Positions 6,735 to 12,783 of a stretch of DNA of 13,960 bases are shown here, piece by piece. The notes beneath the pieces were generated by a model that saw nothing but the letters and a program-made list of their open reading frames with translations, did no database searches and was not told the DNA's origin. Position 1 is the stretch's first letter; every line of letters begins with the position of its first letter. This DNA is from Vulcanimicrobiota bacterium (GTDB lineage Bacteria; Eremiobacterota; Eremiobacteria; Baltobacterales; Baltobacteraceae). The DNA lies in assembly GCA_028287545.1 (NCBI GenBank), contig JAQBPL010000133.1, forward strand, positions 1 through 13,960. Direction: 5' to 3'. Both the position numbers and the translations under genes were made by a program.

Positions 6735-8281
6735 GCCAAACCTCGGGTGCGGGCCTCGTGGAGCAATTCGCCCCGCGAAGCGACGCCGAACGCCTCGAAG
6801 ATTTCTACGATCTGCCGTTCGATCGTATAAAGGCTGCGGCTGAACCGGCGCGAGAGGTCGGCGGGATCGGAACCGACCAGCAGTGCGCGCGCGATCTGGC
6901 GCTGCAGGGGTGAAAGCCGTCGCGGCAGCGCGTCTTCGCGGGCGACGGCATCGTCGGCCATCGTTGAGAGCGGACAGTCGGGATACCGCTGCGCATGCGC
7001 GATCGACGCCGCGCGCCAGCGATCCTCGCCGGTGGCTCCAGCAAGCGCCGAGGCGATGAGCGTGGCGCGATAGTGGTGGCTGGCTGAATTGTAGATCTCA
7101 TACGCTTCGACGAGCGCCGGCACCGCGGCGTCGCGCCGGCCGAGCGTCAGGTCGATGAGGCCTTGCGCGTAGCGCGCCGCGGCGAGGGTGCGCCGGTCGC
7201 CGGCAATCGCGAGCGCAGGATTGACGTTCTCGACGCCCATCTGCGAATACATCGACGCGTAGCGCTGCGCTCGGCTCGGATCGATCAGCGCGTAGAGCGT
7301 GGCCAGGACGACCAGCACCTGGCGTTCTTCTCCGAACGTAGCTTCCCACCGAACGTCGCGCGCGATGCGATCCGCCTCATCGAGCTCCTCGAGCGCCCAG
7401 ACCTCGTTGCGAGCGATCCGCGCGACGTACGCGCGATCCAGATGCGCCATGACGCGCCACGCGGCGGACGGCGCGAACCCATGGGCTTCCTTGAACGTCC
7501 ATTGTGCGCGGCCGGACTCCCCGCGCATGAACGCATCCCATCCGAGGGCGCGCAGCGTCTCGAAACGATAGACGTTGACGTCCGGCGTCCAGGCGATGAG
7601 CGCGAGGGACTGCTGCGCGGCGAGAATCCCTTCTTCGTCGGCCGTCTCGAAAGAAACGCGCGCCAACGCGTGGAGGGTCACCGCGGCCGTGTACACGTCT
7701 ATCGGCACGCCGTCCTGCGGCTCGCACGCCAACGACCGCTTGAGATCGAGGACTTGCGCACGGAAGTCGCCGTTGCCGGCGTGCAGCCACGCACGAACCG
7801 TGTAGACCGCGGCGACGATGCTCGCGTCGCTGTGCCCCAGAGCAACGCCGATCTCAGGCGCGTCCGGATTGCACTCGCGCCGGAACCACATCATCCGCAA
7901 ATCGTGAAACGCCATCGTTGCCGGACCGTCCGGCACGGTGCTCGCCAACGCGCGCGCCGCCTCGAAGCGGGCCTTCGCCGACGGAAAATCGCGGACCGAG
8001 GCGTACAGGCGGCCGGCCTCGACGTCGCGGCCGAACCGCCCGGCGGCGGTGGTGAACACGTCGTCGGCACCGATGAGATACTCGAGCGCCGCAATGGGAT
8101 CGCGCCGGCCGAGCGTCTCGGCCTTGAGCACGACGCCCTCTTCGGCGTTTGCCGGCTCCCAGTCTTCACACCGGTCGAGCAGCTCCAGCGCAGCATCGTA
8201 CTGTGCCGACCGCAACGCGAACCGTGCGTCGCGGATCGATCCGGCCGTCATCCTGACGTCAGCCCCTCCGTGCACGTTCAT
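6731..8281 (-). CDS. TPR-LuxR-type transcriptional regulator
   Basis: A 516-residue protein. Residues 20-440 are helical repeats of tetratricopeptide character: repeated helix pairs such as FALRSAQYDAALELLDRCED, DFPSAKARFEAARALAS and YAQGLIDLTLGRRDAAVPAL. The C-terminal 61 residues (456-516) form a LuxR/GerE-type helix-turn-helix: LSPLQRQIARALLVGSDPAD, SRSLYTIERQIVEIFEAFGV, SRGELL. The usual TvrtHv recognition segment is YTIERQI. There is no receiver domain and no obvious MalT-like ATPase, so the regulator probably senses a ligand or protein through its repeats. The ATG at 8281 lies 8 nt after the lipoprotein gene; M11 at 8251 is an alternative start with a GGAGG upstream. The gene overlaps the GGDEF-EAL gene by 4 nt, so both are made together. 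It is a natural candidate to read out the envelope or c-di-GMP signal of the operon, but this is inferred from position. Confidence 0.83.
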   Translation of the reverse strand: MNVHGGADVRMTAGSIRDARFALRSAQYDAALELLDRCEDWEPANAEEGVVLKAETLGRRDPIAALEYLIGADDVFTTAAGRFGRDVEAGRLYASVRDFPSAKARFEAARALASTVPDGPATMAFHDLRMMWFRRECNPDAPEIGVALGHSDASIVAAVYTVRAWLHAGNGDFRAQVLDLKRSLACEPQDGVPIDVYTAAVTLHALARVSFETADEEGILAAQQSLALIAWTPDVNVYRFETLRALGWDAFMRGESGRAQWTFKEAHGFAPSAAWRVMAHLDRAYVARIARNEVWALEELDEADRIARDVRWEATFGEERQVLVVLATLYALIDPSRAQRYASMYSQMGVENVNPALAIAGDRRTLAAARYAQGLIDLTLGRRDAAVPALVEAYEIYNSASHHYRATLIASALAGATGEDRWRAASIAHAQRYPDCPLSTMADDAVAREDALPRRLSPLQRQIARALLVGSDPADLSRRFSRSLYTIERQIVEIFEAFGVASRGELLHEARTRGLA

Positions 8282-8289
8282 CTCTCGCT

Positions 8290-9183
8290 TCAGTCGCTCA
8301 GCGCCCCAAGGTCGAGGACATCCGCCGGTGCCACCGTTATATCCGTGCTCGCACCGACCGGACCGCTCGCCCCTCGGGCGACGACCAGATCGCCGCCGTC
8401 CGTTAGATGGCTGTTGAGAACGGCGATGTGATACTGCCCCGGCTTGAGCGCGTGCAGGGCGAAGGAACCGTCAGGCTCGGTCACCGTCGTGTTGGCGACG
8501 GTTCCTTGGCGGTACGCGACCACCGTCGCATTTTCGACCGGCTCACCTGCCGCGTTGACGACCCGGCCGAGGACCCGCGCCGCCGAACGAGCGACCACGA
8601 GTTTCGGGCGCGCGTAGGCGTAATTCCCGCGCAGTGAAATCGATTCCAACACGTTGAAGTCCACGTCGACCGGCACTGCCTGCCCGGGAGCGCCGCTGGC
8701 GTCTACGGGCGCATCGAGGGCGACGATTTCCGGTTGATGCCGGCCGTGCGTCGCGAAGATCATCGGATAGGAGCGGCCGTCGATCGTGACGCTCGACTGC
8801 GTCGTGTCGACCAGCAGCCGAATCGTGTCGTACGAGCCCGCCGGCGGCGTCCCGCTCAAGAGCAGCGCGGTGCGTTTGAGCGTCAGCAGATCGATCGTTC
8901 GCGGGCTGGCGTACGAGACCAGGGGCTGCGCAACCCCACCGGCCACGACGTCCACGCCGGCGACGGCAAGGTAGACATGCGCGTCGCCCGACTTCGGCAG
9001 CGGAGCATCGTACAGGCTGACGTCCATGGACATGCGCGGAATTCCGCCAAGCGTGTCCCCAACGTGCCGCGTCTGCGAGCTTGGGACGACCGAAGCGGTC
9101 GAACCGGCCGTCTGGGATGCGCTGCAAGCCGCCAGCCCTATGAGGGCGGCCAGTGCGGCGGGACGCAGGAACGGCTGTTTCAT
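8290..9183 (-). CDS. DUF4382 lipoprotein with carboxypeptidase-regulatory-like C-domain
   Basis: A 297-residue lipoprotein. The signal peptide has a lipobox LAAC with the lipidated Cys at 20. The start is the ATG at 9183; its ribosome site is weak. Residues about 50-200 match the DUF4382 pattern: DVSLYDAPLPKSGDAHVYLAVAGVDVV, then TIDLLTLKRTALLLSG, then PPAGSYDTIRLLVD. Residues 205-285 form a carboxypeptidase-regulatory-like beta sandwich: LGRVVNAAGEPVENATVVAY, then TVTEPDGSFALHALKPGQYH. This second fold is the same type as the N-domain of the TonB receptor at 1683. DUF4382 has no established enzymatic function that I know of. The protein should sit in the periplasm or on the cell surface, and it heads the operon that continues with the TPR-LuxR, c-di-GMP and RsbW-like genes, only 8 nt away. 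It may be the envelope sensor or an output of that circuit. Confidence 0.82.
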   Translation of the reverse strand: MKQPFLRPAALAALIGLAACSASQTAGSTASVVPSSQTRHVGDTLGGIPRMSMDVSLYDAPLPKSGDAHVYLAVAGVDVVAGGVAQPLVSYASPRTIDLLTLKRTALLLSGTPPAGSYDTIRLLVDTTQSSVTIDGRSYPMIFATHGRHQPEIVALDAPVDASGAPGQAVPVDVDFNVLESISLRGNYAYARPKLVVARSAARVLGRVVNAAGEPVENATVVAYRQGTVANTTVTEPDGSFALHALKPGQYHIAVLNSHLTDGGDLVVARGASGPVGASTDITVAPADVLDLGALSD

Positions 9184-9350
9184 TAAGACCCCGAGCGGAA
9201 ACGGCGACGATGTAAAACCGCCGAGAGCTCGCCTTCTCGCGAGCCCGCCGCCCGATTCCTAAAAATCGAACGGACGTACCGTGGGCGACACCCTCACCCG
9301 CCGATCCAAGGAGACGGGCGTCTTCCTGCTTGGATACCCAGTCATGGGTA
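9184..9350 (-). promoter_or_regulatory. structured 5' leader of the signalling operon
   Basis: If transcription starts near 9349, the lipoprotein mRNA has a leader of about 166 nt with four hairpins. They are TACCCA-N4-TGGGTA (9335-9350), a longer imperfect stem at 9306-9333 (AGAC-gccc-GTCT core with CCAA/TTGG ends), CGATT-N6-AATCG (9253-9268) and GCTCGC-N6-GCGAGC (9227-9244). None is followed by a U tract, so none is a clear intrinsic terminator. I do not recognise a known riboswitch core, including c-di-GMP types. The leader boundary depends on the promoter prediction. Confidence 0.35.
9335..9350. repeat. perfect inverted repeat TACCCA-N4-TGGGTA
   Basis: A six-base perfect inverted repeat with a four-base centre (gtca) sits at the predicted transcription start of the lipoprotein operon. 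It could be an operator half-site pair or the first hairpin of the mRNA. The sequence alone cannot tell these apart. Confidence 0.45.
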
Positions 9351-9355
9351 CACCA

Positions 9356-9384
9356 ACTATGCGATCCCCATCACAGCCCGTCAA
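9356..9384 (-). promoter_or_regulatory. sigma70-like promoter for the lipoprotein/c-di-GMP operon
   Basis: On the minus strand TTGACG (9384-9379) is followed after exactly 17 bases by CATAGT (9361-9356). This is five of six and four of six matches to TTGACA and TATAAT. Start of transcription would be near 9349. It is the best promoter-like pair in this 243-base gap and points at the lipoprotein gene. Confidence 0.5.
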
Positions 9385-9394
9385 CGGAACCTGT

Positions 9395-9410
9395 GTTAAG
9401 TATCAGTTAA
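9395..9410 (-). promoter_or_regulatory. direct repeat TTAAC with 11-base period (PhoB/PhoP-like box)
   Basis: On the minus strand TTAACTGATACTTAAC carries two TTAAC copies one helical turn apart, ending 10 bases upstream of the predicted -35. Two TTAACA-like hexamers with a five-base spacer is the arrangement bound by OmpR/PhoB-family activators; the Bacillus PhoP box is the closest I know. The identity of the regulator is inference. Confidence 0.35.
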
Positions 9411-9426
9411 TGGTGGCCTTGCCTGC

Positions 9427-10707
9427 TCAGCCGGCCTGCCCGAGGATCGTCAGGGTGCCGAACCAGAGGCCCAGCCCGACGCAAATGATCCCTATCCCGA
9501 TAGCGACCGCGTTCCCGAGCAGCGAGTTCACCCGGTCGCCGAGAATCCGTTTGTCATTGGCCATGAAGACCAAGAAGCCGAGCACGATCGGCAGGATGAA
9601 GGCGTTGAACGCCTCCACCCAGATGGTGATCCGGATCAGCGGCAGATGGGGCACCAGAACGATCCCCGCCGAGACGACGACCATCGCCGCGTAGAGGCCG
9701 TAGAACCGCTTCGCGTCGCCGCAGCCCACATTCAGCGAGCACCGCCATGCGAAGGCCTCGCCGAAGGCCCAGGCGGTCGCCAGCGAGACGACGAGGGCGC
9801 CGAGCATGGCGGCGCCGAGCAAGCCGGCCCCGAACGCGATGCCGGCCCACTTCGTCCCCGTCAGCGGCACGAGCGCCAGCGCAGCGTGCGCGGCGTCGGA
9901 GACGCTGACATGATTGACGTAGAGCGTCGCGGCGCAGGTAACGACGACCGCGATCATGATGATCTGCGTAAACACCGACCCGATCGCCGTGTCGAGGCGG
10001 CCCATCGGCAGATCGCGGACCGTGAGGCCCTTGTCGACCGTCGCGGACTGCTGGTAGAAGATCATCCAGGGCATGATCACCGCGCCGATGTTCCCCGCCA
10101 CGAGCAGCAGGTAGTCCCGGTTCCCCAGCGGCTGGGAGCCGAACAACCCGTCCCGCACCAGCGCGCCGGCGTCGGGATGCGCGACGAACGCCGCGGGGAT
10201 GAACAGCAGCTCGAGCAGACACAGCCCGAGCGCGAACAGCTCGGCGCGCCGGTATCGCCCGCTCAGCGCGATCCCGACCAGTATGGCGGCTGCCGCGATG
10301 ACCATCGGTGCCGGCGGGATGCCGAAGACCAGCGCGGCGCCCGCGATTCCGATGAACTCCGTCACCAGCGCGGCGAGGTTGGTCACCAGCATCGTGCCGA
10401 GCGAGACCCAGGTCCACGCCAGGCCGTAGTTCTCGCGGATCAGCTGGGCGTGGCCCTTGCCGGTGACCGTCCCGAGCCGCACGGTCATCTCCTGGATGAC
10501 GAAAAGCGGCACGATCAGCAGCAGCTGCAGCAGCACCAGCTTCATGCCGAACTGGGCACCGGACGTCGCAGCGGTGGTGATGCTGCCGGCCTCGGTGTCG
10601 GCGAAGGCGACGATGAGGCCGGGCCCGGCGACCGCGAGGTACCGCCACAGACGGCTTCGCGGGCGCGGCGCGGGGATCGATTGAGGCTGTGCGTGGACCG
10701 CGCCCAA
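9427..10707 (-). CDS. divergent Nramp-family divalent metal transporter
   Basis: A 426-residue polytopic membrane protein with about 11 hydrophobic helices and the Nramp opening GPGLIVAFADTEAGS...GAQFG. Family members use proton coupling to bring Mn2+, Fe2+ or other divalent metals into the cell. In helix 1 the classic DPGN motif is replaced by EAGS (residues 39-42), with Asp37 just before. In helix 6 the classic MPH reads MPW (212-214); the metal-selective Met is kept and the His is lost. I chose the TTG at 10707 because GGAGA lies five bases upstream and the protein then begins shortly before helix 1. Upstream in-frame sequence is not protein-like. A metal-repressor-like palindrome lies 36 bases before the start. 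The gene is followed by 243 bases without a clear terminator, then by the lipoprotein operon on the same strand. Substrate is uncertain because of the altered motifs. Confidence 0.85.
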   Translation of the reverse strand: MGAVHAQPQSIPAPRPRSRLWRYLAVAGPGLIVAFADTEAGSITTAATSGAQFGMKLVLLQLLLIVPLFVIQEMTVRLGTVTGKGHAQLIRENYGLAWTWVSLGTMLVTNLAALVTEFIGIAGAALVFGIPPAPMVIAAAAILVGIALSGRYRRAELFALGLCLLELLFIPAAFVAHPDAGALVRDGLFGSQPLGNRDYLLLVAGNIGAVIMPWMIFYQQSATVDKGLTVRDLPMGRLDTAIGSVFTQIIMIAVVVTCAATLYVNHVSVSDAAHAALALVPLTGTKWAGIAFGAGLLGAAMLGALVVSLATAWAFGEAFAWRCSLNVGCGDAKRFYGLYAAMVVVSAGIVLVPHLPLIRITIWVEAFNAFILPIVLGFLVFMANDKRILGDRVNSLLGNAVAIGIGIICVGLGLWFGTLTILGQAG

Positions 10708-10742
10708 GGGTTCTCCTGGATCTTCCGACTGCCGGGCACCCA

Positions 10743-10757
10743 GTAAGGCGCACCTAA
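10743..10757 (-). promoter_or_regulatory. DtxR/IdeR/MntR-like operator upstream of the Nramp gene
   Basis: On the minus strand TTAGGTGCGCCTTAC is a near palindrome (TTAGG...CCTTA). Aligned to the 19-base IdeR/DtxR consensus TWAGGTWAGSCTWACCTWA, it agrees at about 13 positions, including the whole TTAGGT half and SCTWAC. It lies 36 bases upstream of the TTG start of a metal transporter, which is where a metal-loaded repressor would be expected. No repressor gene is in the window. Confidence 0.45.
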
Positions 10758-10759
10758 CT

Positions 10760-10777
10760 CGGACCAGTTTCGGTCCG
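10760..10777. repeat. inverted repeat CGGACC-N6-GGTCCG
   Basis: A perfect six-base stem with a six-base loop lies directly beside the putative metal box, in the 153-base divergent gap between the Nramp gene and the secreted-protein gene. It may be a second operator or an mRNA hairpin. A further palindrome, TCGACTGTCGA, is at 10840-10850. Confidence 0.35.
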
Positions 10778-10860
10778 CCGGGCAGCACGATCCTACTGCT
10801 TTCGTCGTAGGCGACGCTCGGTTTGGCTGGATCGGCAGCTCGACTGTCGAAGGGCCCCGA

Positions 10861-11631
10861 GTGCTCGTTCTCGCAGCTCTGTTCATAGCGCTTGCCACGC
10901 CGCCACCGACTCCTGCGCCGGCACCGACCAACCCGTTCAACCTCAACCCGATTCCTGCCGCCTCGGCGCTTCCGATCATCGGTACGACGCGTTCGCGCGC
11001 GCTGTGTTCGGCGATGCGCCGCACCGTCGCCCCCGCCGTCCTCGCGGCGATGAAGAACGACAAGACGTACGACGGCTTCCGCAAGAATCTGTGGGACTAC
11101 ACGGTGAACGGCACCGAGGCGTCGCGCGACCTCAAGCTGATGCAGATGGACCGCACCGTGCAATCGATGGTGAAGAGCGTCGACGATCTCGAGACGGCGT
11201 TGAATTCGCACGGATTCGATTCGCCGCCGAACGCCACGCAGAAAGATGCGCAAGCGCTGGATTCGATGCGTCAGACGCTGCGCAGCGTGCTCGATTCGCA
11301 AAAGGTGCAGCTCGACGTGATGAGCGGGTTCGTGGAAACCGAACGAATGAGTCGCTTCGGCCGCATGAGCGAGTCCGAAGCGAATCTCGCGAAAGCGACC
11401 GGTCCGGACCAAGGGCAGATGCAGAACCACCCGAGCGCCACCGCGACCGATGCGCCCAGCTACGCCTTCCTGCGCGACAGCTCGAACGTGTTCAAGAACC
11501 CGACCAGCAAGATCAGCCTCGACGTCGCCCACAGCCTGGACCGGGACCTCGGCGACCTTGCCGCGGTGACCTCGAAACGCGAAGACAACGCGTCCAAGGT
11601 CATCATCCCTGCGACCCAACTCTGCAAGTAA
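10861..11631 (+). CDS. secreted helical protein of unknown function
   Basis: The family is not recognised. The start is GTG at 10861, with GAAGGG seven bases upstream. The protein of 256 residues begins with a short hydrophobic signal sequence (LVLAALFIALA), then a Pro-rich linker (TPPPTPAPAPTNPFNLNP). The remainder is hydrophilic and almost all helical: KNDKTYDGFRKNLWDYTVN, LMQMDRTVQSMVKSVDDLET, LDSMRQTLRSVLDSQKVQ. There is a Gln/Asn/Ser-rich region near 185-200. Two cysteines, one near residue 49 (RALCSAM) and one at the penultimate residue (QLCK), could form a disulfide in the periplasm. It precedes the ECF sigma gene by 55 nt on the same strand. A GC hairpin in that gap leaves open whether the two are co-transcribed. 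It could be a target or a sensor partner of the stress circuit; this is inference. Confidence 0.7.
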   Translation: MLVLAALFIALATPPPTPAPAPTNPFNLNPIPAASALPIIGTTRSRALCSAMRRTVAPAVLAAMKNDKTYDGFRKNLWDYTVNGTEASRDLKLMQMDRTVQSMVKSVDDLETALNSHGFDSPPNATQKDAQALDSMRQTLRSVLDSQKVQLDVMSGFVETERMSRFGRMSESEANLAKATGPDQGQMQNHPSATATDAPSYAFLRDSSNVFKNPTSKISLDVAHSLDRDLGDLAAVTSKREDNASKVIIPATQLCK

Positions 11632-11650
11632 GCAGCAGCCGCCTCGCTAG

Positions 11651-11665
11651 GCCGGGCTCCCCGGC
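11651..11665 (+). terminator. GC hairpin between secreted protein and sigma gene
   Basis: GCCGGG-ctc-CCCGGC forms a perfect six-base stem with a three-base loop 20 nt after the stop codon of the secreted protein. It is followed by TTCCC rather than a run of T. It may be a weak or attenuating terminator, or part of the sigma factor leader. Confidence 0.3.
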
Positions 11666-11686
11666 TTCCCGAAGCGTCTGATCCCG

Positions 11687-12256
11687 ATGGGGGTCCCGCG
11701 CAAGCCGATCGATCCGGCCACACCGGAGGCGTCGGCGTTCCTGGAGCAGGCGATGGACCAGTACGGCAAGGCGACGTACAACTTCGCCTACCGCCTGACG
11801 GGCAACGAGGCCGATGCCCGCGATCTGACCCAGGACGCATTCATCCGGGTATATCGCGCCTGGCGCTCGTTCCAGCCCGGGACGTCGTTTCTCTCGTGGA
11901 TCTACCGGATCGTAACGAACCTCTACCGGGATGAACTTCGGCGACGAAAGGGACGTTACCAGGAGGAGATTCCGGAAGACAACGCCCCGCAGGAGTACGC
12001 CGGGCAGCGGCCGCTGGCCGTCGACCCGATAGAAGACTACATGGGGGGACAGCTGGGGGAGCCGATTGCGAAGGCCTTGGCCCAGCTCTCCTCCGAACAG
12101 CGCCAAGTCGTCGTCCTCGCCGACATCGAAGAGTATAGCTACCAGGAAATCGCCGACATCATGGGTTGCTCAATCGGTACGGTGCGGTCCCGCCTCCATC
12201 GGGCTCGTGCTCTTCTCCGTCGGCTCGTGACCCGGGCGCAACAGGAACAACGATGA
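11687..12256 (+). CDS. ECF (RpoE-type) RNA polymerase sigma factor
   Basis: A 189-residue group IV sigma factor. Region 2 is at about 28-88: YNFAYRLTGNEADARDLTQD, AFIRVYRAWRSFQ, and the -10-recognition segment FLSWIYRIVTNLYRDELRRR. Region 4 is at about 132-182: LSSEQRQVVVLADIEEYSYQ, EIADIMGCSIGTVRSRLHRA. It directs RNA polymerase to envelope-stress promoters. The ATG at 11687 is the only canonical start in the frame, because an in-frame TAG lies at 11648. A ribosome site is not evident, so translation may be weak or depend on leader structure. The stop overlaps the ATG of the anti-sigma gene by 4 nt, the usual coupling for a sigma/anti-sigma pair. I found no self-regulated ECF promoter (GGAAC-N16-CGTC) with confidence. 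Confidence 0.93.
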   Translation: MGVPRKPIDPATPEASAFLEQAMDQYGKATYNFAYRLTGNEADARDLTQDAFIRVYRAWRSFQPGTSFLSWIYRIVTNLYRDELRRRKGRYQEEIPEDNAPQEYAGQRPLAVDPIEDYMGGQLGEPIAKALAQLSSEQRQVVVLADIEEYSYQEIADIMGCSIGTVRSRLHRARALLRRLVTRAQQEQR

Positions 12257-12783
12257 ACACCCACTACGATCAAGACCTCCTCATCGACTATCTCCACGGC
12301 GCGCTCGAGCCGGCGACCGACGCTGCCGTCTTCACACACCTCGAGGTGTGCGCGGACTGCCGTGCCGCCCGCGACGTCGAGGCCGCGATCGGCGACGCGT
12401 TGCGCACCACGGCGCGCGCCGAGATCCTCGAACTCCCGCCGATGGTGAAGGCCCGCGTCTGGGAGGCGGTGCGTCACCAAAAACCCACGCTTTTGGACCG
12501 CTTGCGCTCCCCCTGGGGTCCGGCTATCGCCGTCCCGATCGCTGCCGCTATCGCTCTCGCGGCCTATTTCGGCACGCCGGTGCTGCGCGGCGCGGGCACG
12601 CCGCCGGGTATCGCCGCCAGCTATTATCTCGACCAGCACAACGCGCAGGCCGCGCAGAACCCGCTCGGGCCGAGCGTCGGCCCCGCAGTCTACACGACTG
12701 ACGGCGCTCCTTCAACCGCCGCCTCGTACATCGACACCGCCGACGCCGCGACCCTAGACAACGCTGACGGTGCGATCCGCTAG
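12253..12783 (+). CDS. zinc-finger (ZAS) transmembrane anti-sigma factor
   Basis: A 176-residue anti-sigma factor that holds the sigma factor at the membrane. The N-terminal cytoplasmic domain carries the zinc motif HxxxCxxC (H29, C33, C36: HLEVCADC) after the typical QDLLIDYLHGALEP. A single membrane helix lies at about 90-110 (AIAVPIAAAIALAAYFG). A 66-residue periplasmic tail rich in Ala, Asn and Asp follows. I chose the ATG at 12253 because it overlaps the sigma stop (ATGA) and begins the conserved domain. Upstream in-frame TTG codons lie inside the sigma gene. In this family, regulated proteolysis of the membrane protein frees the sigma factor. The 3' end overlaps the RseB-like gene by 14 nt. 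Confidence 0.9.
   Translation: MNTHYDQDLLIDYLHGALEPATDAAVFTHLEVCADCRAARDVEAAIGDALRTTARAEILELPPMVKARVWEAVRHQKPTLLDRLRSPWGPAIAVPIAAAIALAAYFGTPVLRGAGTPPGIAASYYLDQHNAQAAQNPLGPSVGPAVYTTDGAPSTAASYIDTADAATLDNADGAIR

Noticed and set aside
4314..6830. An 838-residue open frame on the plus strand opposite the GGDEF-EAL gene
   Set aside because: It is antisense to a gene with clear domains. Its product is Arg/Asp/Val-rich without motifs, as expected from third-position GC bias.
8254..8261. Perfect palindrome TGACGTCA near the start of the TPR-LuxR gene
   Set aside because: It is eight bases, inside or next to coding sequence, and explained by chance in GC-rich DNA.
9227..9244. Intrinsic terminator GCTCGC-N6-GCGAGC for the Nramp gene
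   Set aside because: It lies about 180 bases downstream and is not followed by a T run on the minus strand. It is better treated as part of the next gene's leader.
10708..11619. N-terminal extension of the Nramp frame
   Set aside because: It is antisense to the secreted-protein gene and Arg-rich. The TTG at 10707 has a good ribosome site and gives a normal-length Nramp protein.
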